Both the position numbers and the translations under genes were made by a program. Below, piece by piece: positions 7,635-15,914 of a DNA stretch of 20,248 nucleotides (position 1 is its first letter; every line of letters starts with the position of its first letter). The notes under the pieces were generated by a model. It was given only the letters and a program-made list of their open reading frames with translations. It ran no database searches and had not been told where the DNA came from. The DNA is taken from NCBI GenBank assembly GCA_012512665.1, contig JAAZDU010000014.1, forward strand, positions 1 through 20,248, given 5' to 3'. The DNA comes from Bacillota bacterium. GTDB lineage: Bacteria > Bacillota > Dethiobacteria > DTU022 > JAAZDU01.

Positions 7635-8153
7635 TTATTTTTTCTTATCCTTATCCCCAGCAGCAAGCGTTGTCGCTTTGGCACCCCTGGCCAGAGCAAC
7701 TTTTCCGGTGGATACTATTTCTTTGATACCAAATTCCTGCATCAGCAAGAGAAAAGCATTGAGCTTATCCTCGTCGCCCGTTATCTCCACCATCATAGAA
7801 TCTATGGAAATATCAACTATTTTAGCCCGGAAGGTAGAAACTATTTGCTGTATATCTCCCCGGGTGGAAGGCTCTGATTTTACCTTGACCAACAAAAGCT
7901 CCCTGCAGACGTTCGGATCTTCAGTTAAGTCGCTGATTTTGATCACATTAACCAGTTTGTGCAGCTGCTTCGTAAGCTGCTCAAAGGTAGCCGGCTCACC
8001 CTGCACCTGGATGGTCATGCGGGAAATACCCGGTTCCATCGTATGCCCCACTGCCAGGCTGTCAATATTAAAGCCGCGTCGGCTGAAAAGCCCTGCTATA
8101 CGCGCCAATACTCCGGGTTTATCTTCTACAAGGACGCTCAATATCCTTTTCAT
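7635..8153 (-). CDS. ilvN: Acetolactate synthase, regulatory (small) subunit
   Basis: The small subunit activates the IlvB catalytic subunit and usually confers feedback inhibition by valine. The 172-residue protein has the N-terminal ACT domain (RILSVLVEDKPGVLARIAGLFSRRGFNIDSL, about residues 3-33, extending to about 75). The C-terminal domain typical of IlvN/IlvH includes ELLLVKVK and FRAKIVDIS. The C-terminus ends in a short charged tail (DKDKKK). Its ATG overlaps the ilvB stop by four bases, with GGAGG nine bases upstream inside the end of ilvB, so translation of the two subunits is probably coupled. Confidence 0.96.
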   Translation of the reverse strand: MKRILSVLVEDKPGVLARIAGLFSRRGFNIDSLAVGHTMEPGISRMTIQVQGEPATFEQLTKQLHKLVNVIKISDLTEDPNVCRELLLVKVKSEPSTRGDIQQIVSTFRAKIVDISIDSMMVEITGDEDKLNAFLLLMQEFGIKEIVSTGKVALARGAKATTLAAGDKDKKK

Positions 8154-9826
8154 TTGCTACCGCCTCCGATTATCTCATCGATAGGAGTGTTGGGAGCTAC
8201 CATGGGAAAAACATTTTCCTCGCTGGCCACAACAAAATCCATCAGGACAGGGCCGTCGTGTTCTAAAGCCTTTCTAATAACAGGCTCTACCTCTTCAGGG
8301 CGGCTGGCCTTCAGCCCCATAATATTGTACGCTTCAGCCACCTTCACAAAATCAGGGTTGCCCTCCAAAAATGTTTCCGCATAACGCTTGTTGTAAAACA
8401 GCTCCTGCCACTGCCTTACCATCCCCAGGTAACTATTATTAATGATGGCGATTTTAACCGGCAGCCGGTAGCGGGATGCGGTGGCAAGCTCCTGTATGTT
8501 CATCTGGAAGCTGCCGTCCCCCGTTATGCAGAGCACAACACGCCCCGGAGCAGCCACCTGGGCTCCAAGGGCGGCAGGAAAGCCGAAGCCCATGGTGCCG
8601 AGGCCCCCTGAACTGGCAAAGGAGCGGGGGTACTTACAGTGCAGGTACTGCGCAGCCCACATCTGGTGCTGACCCACATCGGTGGTAACTATGGCTTCAC
8701 CAGCGGTTAGGCGGTACAGCTCTTTAATGACATATTGGGGTCGGATGACATCGCCTGAATTTTCAAATGTCAGGGGGTACTGTTTTTTCCATAAATTTAC
8801 CTGTTCCAGCCAGGCACCTGTATCACCGGCTTCCATCCTTAAAAGGAGCTGTTCCAGCACCTTGCGCACATCACCTACGATGGGTATCTGTGCCTCCACA
8901 TTTTTACCAATCTCTGCCGGATCGACATCAATATGGATAACACATGCCTGGCGCGCAAAACAATCCAGCCTGCCCGTTACCCTGTCATCAAAACGAGCAC
9001 CTGCGGCAATAATGAGGTCTGCCTGGCTGAGAGCATAATTGGCTGCCACTGTACCATGCATGCCGGGCATCCCTAAAAAAAGCTCGTGGTCCGTGGGGAA
9101 AGCCCCCAGACCTGTTAGGGTAGTGGTGACCGGTATGCACCCTTTTTCTGCCACAGCTCTTAACTCATCCCAGGCAGCAGCGTGGACAACACCGCCGCCG
9201 CTGTAAATGATGGGTTTTTTCGCTTTTTTGATAGCATTAGCTGCCCTTATAATCTGGCCGGGGTGGCCTTCCAGGGTTGGCTTGTAGCCCTGAATATAAA
9301 CCTCCTCCGGGTAGCAGAATTCTGCCTGGTCATTCTGAACATCCTTTGGCAGGTCTATCAGCACCGGCCCTTTCCTGCCCGTGGTGGCCAGGTAAAAGGC
9401 TTCCTTGAAAACAACAGGTATGTCTTTTACATTTTTAATAAGATAATTATGCTTGGTAATAGGGAGCGTAATACCTGTAATATCTGCCTCCTGAAAAGCA
9501 TCGGTGCCGATCATATTAGAAGCTACCTGCCCCGTAACTAAAATTAAAGGGACAGAGTCCATGTAGGCAGTAGCAATACCTGTAACAAGGTTGGTTGCCC
9601 CCGGGCCCGAGGTAGCAAATACTACTCCGGGCTTCCCGCTGATACGGGCATAGCCATCGGCAGCGTGGACCGCTGCCTGTTCATGCCTCGTTAAAATATG
9701 TTTCAGGGAAGAGTCATAGAGGGCATCGTAGAGGGAGAGGACTGCTCCACCTGGAAAACCAAATATTAAATCTATCTGCTCTTGTTCCAGGCAGGCTATT
9801 ACCATCTGGGCTCCGCTCATTCTCAA
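8150..9826 (-). CDS. ilvB: Acetolactate synthase, catalytic (large) subunit
   Basis: This thiamine diphosphate-dependent enzyme makes 2-acetolactate from two pyruvates (valine, leucine) or 2-aceto-2-hydroxybutyrate (isoleucine). The 558-residue protein has the N-terminal pyrimidine domain with catalytic Glu49 in [17 protein letters not shown] central FAD-binding region includes [10 protein letters not shown]. The C-terminal ThDP motif runs from GDGSF (436-440) to [12 protein letters not shown] (462-473). The start is TTG 9826, which overlaps the ilvD stop (TTGA) and lies seven bases after GGAGGTGG. ATG 9820, two codons in, is possible but spaced 13 bases from that SD. The anabolic rather than catabolic form is indicated by the FAD region and the adjacent ilvN. 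Confidence 0.97.
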   Translation of the reverse strand: MRMSGAQMVIACLEQEQIDLIFGFPGGAVLSLYDALYDSSLKHILTRHEQAAVHAADGYARISGKPGVVFATSGPGATNLVTGIATAYMDSVPLILVTGQVASNMIGTDAFQEADITGITLPITKHNYLIKNVKDIPVVFKEAFYLATTGRKGPVLIDLPKDVQNDQAEFCYPEEVYIQGYKPTLEGHPGQIIRAANAIKKAKKPIIYSGGGVVHAAAWDELRAVAEKGCIPVTTTLTGLGAFPTDHELFLGMPGMHGTVAANYALSQADLIIAAGARFDDRVTGRLDCFARQACVIHIDVDPAEIGKNVEAQIPIVGDVRKVLEQLLLRMEAGDTGAWLEQVNLWKKQYPLTFENSGDVIRPQYVIKELYRLTAGEAIVTTDVGQHQMWAAQYLHCKYPRSFASSGGLGTMGFGFPAALGAQVAAPGRVVLCITGDGSFQMNIQELATASRYRLPVKIAIINNSYLGMVRQWQELFYNKRYAETFLEGNPDFVKVAEAYNIMGLKASRPEEVEPVIRKALEHDGPVLMDFVVASEENVFPMVAPNTPIDEIIGGGSK

Positions 9827-11523
9827 GATTTATCCACCTCCGCCTCAGAAAAGTCTTCCTCCTTTTGGGGGAAGACGGCACCGCTGCCGGCCGAAGAAAC
9901 CTGGCGCAGGTAGCGGGCCAAATAGCCGGATTTAATCTTTGGCTTAAAGGCTTTAAGCAGGCGGCGCCTTTTCTCTAACTCCTCTTCTTCTACCAAGAGC
10001 TCAAGTTTGCGCTGCGGAATATCAATCTCAATGAGATCCCCTTCTTCTACCAGTGCTATGGGCCCTCCTTCGGCTGCTTCCGGGGAAACATGGCCAATAG
10101 AGGCCCCGCGGGTAGCCCCGGAAAAGCGCCCGTCGGTAATAAGGGCTACCTCCTTATCCAGGCCCATGCCGGCTACGGCAGAAGTAGGGGAGAGCATCTC
10201 GGGCATGCCCGGGCCGCCTTTGGGGCCCTCATAGCGTATCACCACCACATCTCCCGCCTTAATTTTACCGCCCAAAATAGCTTCCACAGCCTCCTGTTCG
10301 CCATCAAAAACGCGGGCTTTTAAACGTCTTTTCTGCATTTTTTCATCCACAGCCCCCTGCTTCACCACCGCCCCCCCCGGAGCCAGGTTACCGAATAAAA
10401 CGGCAATTCCTCCTTCCGGGCGGTAAGGCTGCTGGACGGGATGAATAACCCGGTGCCTGCTTTCCCGGGCATTTTTCAGGTTATCCTCCACTTTCTGGCC
10501 GGTTACAGTCAAGCAATTAGTATGCAAAAGATCCTTTTTTGACAGCTCCTTCATCACAGCGGGAATCCCCCCGTCAGCGTGCAGGTCTTGGATGCGATTG
10601 CTACCTGCAGGGCTTAAAAGGCAAAGCTGGGGAACGCGGCTGCTTAATTCATTGATCATGTTTAAATCCAGCTTTATGCCCAGCTCATGGGCCACAGCGG
10701 GCAGGTGCAGAACTGTATTGGTCGAGCATCCCAGGGCCATATCCACTGAGAGGGCATTGATAAAAGCTTCCCTGGTCAGGATCTGTTCCGGTGTAATCTG
10801 CTTCTGCCACAGCTCCATGATTTTTATGCCGACTTCTTTGGCCAGGCGGATCCTTTCGGCAGCAACTGCTGGAATGGTGCCGTTGCCGGGCAGGGCCAGG
10901 CCCAGCGCTTCTGTGATGCAGTTCATAGAATTGGCGGTAAACATGCCGGCACAGGCGCCGCAGCCTGGGCAGGCACATTTTTCCATCTCCGCCAGCTCTT
11001 CCTCGCTGAGCTTGCCCGCCTTGACCCTGCCAATAGCTTCAAACATGCTGTTCAGATCCACGGCTTGGTTATTATAATCACCGGCCAGCATGGGGCCGCC
11101 GGAGATGATAATAGAAGGCAGCTTCAGCCTGGCCGCTGCCATCAACATGCCGGGCACAATTTTATCACAGTTGGTAATAAAAACCAGGGCATCAAAACCG
11201 TGTGCCTGGGCCATGACTTCCACGCTGTCCGCGATCAGCTCGCGGCTGGCCAGCGAATAGCGCATACCCAGGTGCCCCATGGCAATACCGTCGCAAACAC
11301 CAATAGTAGAAAATTCTATGGGGGTGCCGCCTGCCAGCCTGACGCCCGCCTTGACGGCCTCTGCAATTTTATCAAGATGAATATGCCCTGGAATAATTTC
11401 ATTGTGGGAATTAACGATTCCGATTAAGGGCCTCTCCAGCTCCAGCGGGTGGTAGCCCATGGCGTAAAAGAGCGATCTGTGGGGGGCCCGCTCCAAGCCT
11501 TTTTTTACAACATCGCTGCGCAC
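9823..11523 (-). CDS. ilvD: Dihydroxy-acid dehydratase
   Basis: IlvD dehydrates 2,3-dihydroxy-isovalerate and -methylvalerate to the 2-oxo acids of valine and isoleucine synthesis. It is an iron-sulfur enzyme of the IlvD/Edd family. From GTG 11523 it has 566 residues and begins [19 protein letters not shown], the usual family start. Cluster and active-site motifs are [12 protein letters not shown], the [20 protein letters not shown] region (about 183-202) and GCSTNT. The C-terminal [22 protein letters not shown] signature is intact. I chose GTG over ATG 11529 because the SD AAGGAGG abuts that ATG with no spacer but is six bases from the GTG. A run of eight G near position 10371-10378 does not break the frame. 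Confidence 0.96.
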   Translation of the reverse strand: MRSDVVKKGLERAPHRSLFYAMGYHPLELERPLIGIVNSHNEIIPGHIHLDKIAEAVKAGVRLAGGTPIEFSTIGVCDGIAMGHLGMRYSLASRELIADSVEVMAQAHGFDALVFITNCDKIVPGMLMAAARLKLPSIIISGGPMLAGDYNNQAVDLNSMFEAIGRVKAGKLSEEELAEMEKCACPGCGACAGMFTANSMNCITEALGLALPGNGTIPAVAAERIRLAKEVGIKIMELWQKQITPEQILTREAFINALSVDMALGCSTNTVLHLPAVAHELGIKLDLNMINELSSRVPQLCLLSPAGSNRIQDLHADGGIPAVMKELSKKDLLHTNCLTVTGQKVEDNLKNARESRHRVIHPVQQPYRPEGGIAVLFGNLAPGGAVVKQGAVDEKMQKRRLKARVFDGEQEAVEAILGGKIKAGDVVVIRYEGPKGGPGMPEMLSPTSAVAGMGLDKEVALITDGRFSGATRGASIGHVSPEAAEGGPIALVEEGDLIEIDIPQRKLELLVEEEELEKRRRLLKAFKPKIKSGYLARYLRQVSSAGSGAVFPQKEEDFSEAEVDKS

Positions 11524-11536
11524 TGTCATCCTCCTT
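11524..11536 (-). promoter_or_regulatory. Ribosome binding site that decides the ilvD start
   Basis: AAGGAGG (11536-11530) directly touches an ATG at 11529, leaving no spacer, and is six bases from the in-frame GTG at 11523. The GTG also gives the family-typical N-terminus. Confidence 0.7.
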
Positions 11537-11558
11537 ACCTCTCATCTTTTATAAAATA

Positions 11559-12467
11559 CTAACTTTGCAGGGCTTCATCGCCGGGGTAAACATCAGTCCC
11601 GCTGCTGGCAGCATACTGGCGAAATTTTTTGATTAGCAACCTGGTCATCTCCCCGGGTACGCCATCGCCGACAGAGCGCCCGTCCACCTCAATAACCGGA
11701 ATGATCTCAGCAGCAGTCCCCGTTAAAAAACACTCATCGGCTACATAAAGATCGTGGCGGGTGAAGGGAACTTCCACCACTTCAATACCTTCTTTTTCTG
11801 CCAGCTCCATGACAACAGATCTTGTAACCCCTTCCAGGATACCCAGGTAGGTAGGAGGCGTGATCAGCCTGCCTCTTTTTACTATAAAAACATTATCGCC
11901 GGAACCTTCTGTTACCAGGCCGCTGTTGTTGAGCATGATGGCCTCCAAAACCCCGGCCTGATTTGCTTCGATTTTAACTAAAATATTGTTTAAATAATTC
12001 AGTGATTTAATCCTGGGATCCAGGGCATCGACTATATTGCGCCTGCTGGGAACAGTAACAACTTTTAACCCTTTTTCATAAAGCTCTTCCGGGTAAAGGG
12101 CAATGTCATCAGCAATTATTACCACTGTGCTTCTCTTGCACTTTCTGGGGTCCAGCCCCAGATCACCGGGTCCCCGGGATACCACTAGCCTGATGTAGGC
12201 ATCGCGCAGTTTGTTGCGGCGGACAGTCTCTACGACCGCCGCTTCCATCTCGCTTAAAGTCATGGGAATATCCAGTAAGATGGAATGAGCAGATTCGTAG
12301 AGCCGCACCAGGTGTTCTTTCAGTTTAAAAATTCTGCCGTTGTATGCCCTGATACCTTCAAAAACCCCATCGCCGTACAAATACCCGTGGTCAAAGACTG
12401 ACACTATCGCTTTTTCTGAGGGAACAAATTCTCCGTTAATGAAAACATCTCTTTTTTTACTGCTCAT
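11559..12467 (-). CDS. ilvE: Branched-chain-amino-acid aminotransferase
   Basis: IlvE carries out the last step of valine, leucine and isoleucine synthesis, using glutamate as amino donor and PLP as cofactor. It belongs to fold-type IV PLP enzymes. From ATG 12467 (MSSKKRDVFINGEFVP) it has 302 residues. Motifs are DHGYLYGDGVFEGIRAYNG, the PLP-lysine segment IKSLNYLNN (Lys154), EGSGDNVFIV and the phosphate-binding LTGTAAEIIPV. The frame extends ten residues upstream to 12497, but that extension would contain the SD (GGAGGTG, nine bases before ATG 12467). It is the first gene behind the T-box and is 35 bases from ilvD. A D-amino-acid aminotransferase is the main alternative in this fold, but the motifs and operon favour IlvE. 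Confidence 0.94.
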   Translation of the reverse strand: MSSKKRDVFINGEFVPSEKAIVSVFDHGYLYGDGVFEGIRAYNGRIFKLKEHLVRLYESAHSILLDIPMTLSEMEAAVVETVRRNKLRDAYIRLVVSRGPGDLGLDPRKCKRSTVVIIADDIALYPEELYEKGLKVVTVPSRRNIVDALDPRIKSLNYLNNILVKIEANQAGVLEAIMLNNSGLVTEGSGDNVFIVKRGRLITPPTYLGILEGVTRSVVMELAEKEGIEVVEVPFTRHDLYVADECFLTGTAAEIIPVIEVDGRSVGDGVPGEMTRLLIKKFRQYAASSGTDVYPGDEALQS

Positions 12468-12490
12468 TAAGAAGAACACCTCCGTTTTAT

Positions 12491-12529
12491 AAAACAAACC
12501 CCTTCTATCCCTCTAAAGGGACGAAGGGG
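12491..12529 (-). terminator. T-box attenuator terminator
   Basis: On the minus strand CCCCTTC pairs with GAAGGGG, and an inner TCCCT/AGGGA helix closes a 4-base loop. The tract TTTGTTTT follows. The 5' arm of this terminator overlaps the 3' side of the antiterminator formed by the T-box sequence, so the two structures are mutually exclusive, as in other T-box leaders. Confidence 0.88.
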
Positions 12530-12773
12530 TAGCCTTCGTGGTACCACCCTTTTTTACCACCTACAACAGCGGCCTCAGTGGCCTTTCTTGCAGATAACGG
12601 CTCAGCCGTCTCCCTGTACTGGTGCCCGCAGGCATTTTCCAGGGAGCACTCCGGGTCGACGTTCAAAAGGTGCCCCACCGCCTCTCACCAGCCGGCGGCT
12701 CTCTTCAAGGAAGCTTTTCCTTTCTACTGTTTACCCATCATAGCTTTTTCCTTATTATAGCTTGTTAAAATTG
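12499..12773 (-). ncRNA. T-box leader (tRNA-sensing riboswitch) of the ilv/leu operon
   Basis: The transcript contains the canonical T-box AAGGGTGGTACCACG (12551-12537), whose UGGU would pair with the ACCA end of an uncharged tRNA with discriminator A. Upstream lie stem I, with AGTAG on the 5' side of the specifier loop, a GGCTGGTGAGA apical loop closed by GCC/GGC, and GAACGTCGACCC on the 3' side. Then come stem II (CTCCCTG / CAGGGAG) and a stem III hairpin (ACGGC-TGA-GCCGT). The likely specifier is GTC (12660-12658), a valine codon, followed by a purine and aligned with the usual GAA-codon-purine-CC pattern. Uncharged tRNA should stabilise the antiterminator and let RNA polymerase enter ilvE. 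The T-box is certain; the valine reading is moderately sure. Confidence 0.93.
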
Positions 12774-12779
12774 CTTAAT

Positions 12780-12808
12780 ATTATATCCTGCCGGCTACCC
12801 TTTGTCAA
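12780..12808 (-). promoter_or_regulatory. Consensus sigma-A promoter of the ilv/leu operon
   Basis: On the minus strand TTGACA (12808-12803) and TATAAT (12785-12780) are separated by exactly 17 bases, a perfect match to the sigma-A consensus. Transcription would begin near 12773, just before T-box stem I. The -35 box starts only six bases after the stop codon of the upstream carboxyltransferase gene. A perfect promoter followed by attenuation fits control at the level of termination. Confidence 0.92.
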
Positions 12809-12814
12809 TACTAA

Positions 12815-14332
12815 CTATACCGGATAAACAGGCCCTTGCCTGCCTTCCTGCTCCATAAGGAGCGAGCTATCTATCTTAAAATAATTGCTCCAGTTATAGG
12901 AAACAGGGTTATTGCCTCTTTTGTTCGGCGCTCCGGTGCCCTTCTTCTGCCCCGGGCCCGGAGCCTGGCCCTTTCCCAGGTTATTGCCTTTGGCAGCGCG
13001 CGCCTTAAAAAAGGGCAGGGCCACCTGGGGAAAGAGGATGTAAGAGAAAACATCTTCTTCCTGGGTTATATACTCTTTAATCTCTTCCCTTGCTTTTTCC
13101 ACCTGCGGCTCAAGCAAGTCTGCAGGGCGTCCCTCGTAAGGTTTTTCATCCTTAAGCACTTTTTTTACCAGGTCCGGATCAACAGGTCCGGGCGGCTTAC
13201 CATAGAGGCCTTTTAAGTAATTTTTAACTTCCGTAATAACCATTTTGTAGCGCTCTTTGGTAATGACATTTATGACCGCCTGAGTACCCACAATCTGGCT
13301 GGAAGGTGTAACAAGCGGCGGGTAACCTAGCTCTTTCCTCACCCGCGGCACTTCCTGCAAAACCTCGTTTAAAAGGTGGGAGGCATTTTGCTGGGCCAGT
13401 TGGGAGGCGAGGTTGGAGATCATGCCGCCGGGTATCTGGTAGCTAAGCACATTGGTATCTACACCCAAAGCCACTTCCAAAGGAATATTGTATTTTTTAC
13501 GCACTTCTTTAAAGTGCTCTGCCACTTTAGCTACCTTTTCAATATCCAGCCCTGTATCATAAGGGGTATTCTTTAATGCAGCCACAAAACTGTCTGTGGG
13601 AGGCTGGGAGCTGCCGAGGGCCACAGCAGCGGAGGCCGTATCAATAATATCAGCCCCTGCCTCAATCGCCTTTAAGTAAGCCATAGAGGCCATACCGCTA
13701 GTATAGTGGCAGTGCAGCTGCACCGGCAGGCCCGTTGCTTCTTTTAAGCCCTTCACCAGTTCGTAAGCATCATAGGGGGCTATAAGGCCGGCCATATCTT
13801 TGATGCAAATAGAATCGGACCCTAAATCTTTCAGCTCTTTACCAAGTTTTATAAAATGGGGAATATCATGCAAAGGGCTCACAGTATAGCTGATAGTGCC
13901 CTGGGCATGAGCCCCTTCTTGTTTAGTATAGTAGATGGCTTTCTCCATGTTGCGCAGGTCGTTTAAAGCGTCAAAAATGCGGATGATGTCAATACCGTTT
14001 TTCACAGCGTAGTGAATAAACTTCTGCAGCACATCGTCGGCATAATGGCGGTAGCCAACTATGTTTTGTCCCCTTAAGAGCATCTGCAACTTCGTCTTCT
14101 TAAATTTTTGCTTTAACAATCTCAGGCGTTCCCAGGGATCTTCCTCCAGAAAACGCATACAGCTATCAAAAGTAGCGCCACCCCAAACCTCCAGTGAATG
14201 ATAGCCGATGCTGTCCATAAGCTCTGCTATGGGCAGCATATCTTCAGTGCGCATCCTGGTGGCCATTAAAGACTGGTGGGCGTCCCTGAGAGTAGTGTCA
14301 GTTATTTTTACTCTTCTGGGTTTAACGCTCAT
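12815..14332 (-). CDS. Biotin-dependent carboxyltransferase subunit (PycB / OadA / transcarboxylase 5S type), no biotinyl domain
   Basis: The enzyme moves a carboxyl group between carboxybiotin and pyruvate/oxaloacetate. The first about 450 residues form the DRE-TIM barrel plus conserved carboxyltransferase domain: ITDTTLRDAHQSLMATRMRT, SLEVWGGATFD, MLLRGQN, the carboxylated-lysine motif CIKDMAG and the metal-binding HCHYTSGMA. The protein has 505 residues, the length of the Propionibacterium transcarboxylase 5S subunit, and lacks the biotinyl domain (no AMKM) of typical OadA and PycB. After about residue 450 comes a Gly/Pro/Lys/Asn-rich linker and a short unrecognised tail (VSYNWSNYFKIDSSLL). 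Biotin must therefore be carried by another protein. ATG 14332 has AGGAGG seven bases upstream. Pyruvate carboxylase, oxaloacetate decarboxylase and transcarboxylase cannot be told apart here. Confidence 0.88.
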   Translation of the reverse strand: MSVKPRRVKITDTTLRDAHQSLMATRMRTEDMLPIAELMDSIGYHSLEVWGGATFDSCMRFLEEDPWERLRLLKQKFKKTKLQMLLRGQNIVGYRHYADDVLQKFIHYAVKNGIDIIRIFDALNDLRNMEKAIYYTKQEGAHAQGTISYTVSPLHDIPHFIKLGKELKDLGSDSICIKDMAGLIAPYDAYELVKGLKEATGLPVQLHCHYTSGMASMAYLKAIEAGADIIDTASAAVALGSSQPPTDSFVAALKNTPYDTGLDIEKVAKVAEHFKEVRKKYNIPLEVALGVDTNVLSYQIPGGMISNLASQLAQQNASHLLNEVLQEVPRVRKELGYPPLVTPSSQIVGTQAVINVITKERYKMVITEVKNYLKGLYGKPPGPVDPDLVKKVLKDEKPYEGRPADLLEPQVEKAREEIKEYITQEEDVFSYILFPQVALPFFKARAAKGNNLGKGQAPGPGQKKGTGAPNKRGNNPVSYNWSNYFKIDSSLLMEQEGRQGPVYPV

Positions 14333-14390
14333 TTTTCTTCCTCCTATGAAATGCGGTAAATAGAAAAATTTGTGTTTGCTAATGGCTATT

Positions 14391-14399
14391 ATTATAACA
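14391..14399 (-). promoter_or_regulatory. Likely extended -10 promoter of the carboxyltransferase gene
   Basis: On the minus strand TG-T-TATAAT forms an extended -10 element with a perfect hexamer but no clear -35 box. Transcription would begin near 14384, giving a leader of about 52 bases. The surrounding gap (14333-14486) is very AT-rich and holds no gene. Confidence 0.55.
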
Positions 14400-14475
14400 C
14401 ATCAATTTAAACCAAGTATATTTTAGTTAAAATTTTTTTAAAAACAATATTATCACATTATTATTATATTGGCCA

Positions 14476-14494
14476 GCAGGTAAAAGTTACCTGC
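14476..14494 (-). repeat. Hairpin at the 3' end of the flavoprotein gene
   Basis: GCAGGTAA-CTT-TTACCTGC (minus strand) is a perfect 8-bp stem with a 3-base loop that includes the stop codon. No U-tract follows, so it is not a standard intrinsic terminator; it could protect the 3' end or terminate weakly. Confidence 0.45.
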
Positions 14495-15911
14495 GGCTCC
14501 AGGCAGCGGCTTCACGGCCTGCTATCAGGCCAAAAACAATGTTTTCGCTTAATACGGCCCCCTGCAGGGCAGCCTGTCCGTGCAGGCCCCCCGCTGCCTC
14601 ACCGGCAGCAAAAAGCCCTGGGACAATCTCTCCATCTTTTTGCACCTGCCCCTTGGCATCAATGGGGAGGCCGCCGAGGGTGTATTTTACTCCTGCCCGC
14701 AGGCTAATAAAGCCGTATGGTGGGGATAGCAGGCGGGAAATTTCTCTCACCAGGGCAGGCTCAAAACCTTTTTCTTGCAAATCTCCCGCTGTCGGCAGCA
14801 GCTCCGGTTTTATAAGGAGATTTTTTTCTAAGTGCGTTTTAGTGTCCGTAAGGTGAAACAAGTAATACAGCTCGCCTGCCTGCCAAAAAGAACGGTTATT
14901 AAAACTTTGCTGCCAGTAATCAGCAAAAGTAAAAAAAGAATATTCGCCATAAGGATCTTTTTTTAAGAAGAGGCCATTTTTAGGTAAAAAACCTGCATGG
15001 AAGGACTCCCTTGTAGAATTTTCCTGGAGGAGATGGTAATGTAGAAAGCTGGCCTGCACCAGCTCCAGCTGCAGCGATTGAGCGAGCGAGAGATATTCCC
15101 CGCGGGAATCGCTCAAAGAAAAGTGTGCTAGCGGCTGAGGCGCAAATTTTTGTAAAAGGGAGCTGCTGCCGCCAAAACCGCCGGTGGCAATAATAAAAGC
15201 CTGCGTAAAAATTTCTTTTTCTTCCCTGTCCTCTTCAGCTTCCCTGCTGACAACAATGCTTTCGACCCCTTTGTGCTGGTCAAGCATTATCTCCTTAATC
15301 TGAAAGCCTGTTTCTATTTTAATGGGCCTTCGCTGCAGCTGAGACAATATCTCTTTTTTTAAAGCGTTTTCCTCCAAAGGCCCATCCAAATAGTATAAAT
15401 AAGGATGAAGCGGATGGCCAGCCTCTACCTGCTGTAAAAAAAGTTCATCCCATCTACTAAACCACTCTTCTACCTGCCAGAGCTCATCTAAAAAAACCTG
15501 TAAAAGCACAGGGTTATTGAGGCCCGCGCCCTGCTGCAACAACATTTTTTTTAAAGCAGGCACAAGATGTTCGTCTTCCCTTTCTTCTGCCACTTCACTT
15601 GCTTCTGCTTCTCCTTTGGGCTTCATTTCCTCGGGATCAGCCAGGAGCAGCCCCTCTTTCCAGCTCAGATCTAAGTCGTAGAGCAGGGGGAGCTTTTCCG
15701 GCAGCAGCAAAACCTGGGCGCCGTTGTCATCTGCTTCCAGCGCAGCTGCTACGGCAGCGGTGCCGGAACCCCAAACAACAACGTCAAAGCTCAAGGGTAC
15801 TTCAGGAGAATAAATTGGCTCTTGCCGGGAAAAATTGCAACCCGGCAAGAAAAAAATTAGGGTAAAAAGAAGGACAGACGCTGTTATGATGAAAGTAAGC
15901 TTCTTAAACAA
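14487..15911 (-). CDS. Exported FAD-binding lipoprotein of the fumarate reductase/succinate dehydrogenase flavoprotein family (divergent)
   Basis: The 474-residue protein begins with a lipoprotein signal peptide: basic FKK, a hydrophobic stretch, and lipobox LPGC with Cys25 as the likely lipidated residue. It should therefore be anchored outside the membrane. A Rossmann FAD motif follows (DVVVWGSGTAAVAAALEA, 43-60), with Ala for the third Gly. The C-terminus has the family pattern YTLGG (410-414) and IVPGLFAAGEAAGGLHGQAALQGAVLSENIVFG. Residues that bind the dicarboxylate in fumarate reductases appear replaced: the HxTMGG His is Lys/Tyr, and the Arg of HGANRLGGN is Ala. An acidic, low-complexity stretch lies near 95-116. 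The start is TTG 15911, three bases after the gyrA stop, with AAGGAG 12 bases upstream; no better start exists. Substrate and partner are unknown. Confidence 0.8.
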   Translation of the reverse strand: MFKKLTFIITASVLLFTLIFFLPGCNFSRQEPIYSPEVPLSFDVVVWGSGTAAVAAALEADDNGAQVLLLPEKLPLLYDLDLSWKEGLLLADPEEMKPKGEAEASEVAEEREDEHLVPALKKMLLQQGAGLNNPVLLQVFLDELWQVEEWFSRWDELFLQQVEAGHPLHPYLYYLDGPLEENALKKEILSQLQRRPIKIETGFQIKEIMLDQHKGVESIVVSREAEEDREEKEIFTQAFIIATGGFGGSSSLLQKFAPQPLAHFSLSDSRGEYLSLAQSLQLELVQASFLHYHLLQENSTRESFHAGFLPKNGLFLKKDPYGEYSFFTFADYWQQSFNNRSFWQAGELYYLFHLTDTKTHLEKNLLIKPELLPTAGDLQEKGFEPALVREISRLLSPPYGFISLRAGVKYTLGGLPIDAKGQVQKDGEIVPGLFAAGEAAGGLHGQAALQGAVLSENIVFGLIAGREAAAWSRR

Positions 15912-15914
15912 ATT

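Noticed and set aside
10371..10378. Run of eight G in ilvD as a possible phase-variable tract
   Set aside because: The frame is intact and codes for the conserved APGGAVV segment; a single 8-base run in a core enzyme is not evidence of phase variation.
12871..13053. Alternative minus-strand frame inside the carboxyltransferase 3' end as a frameshifted biotinyl domain
   Set aside because: Its translation is low-complexity and Arg-rich with no biotin attachment motif.
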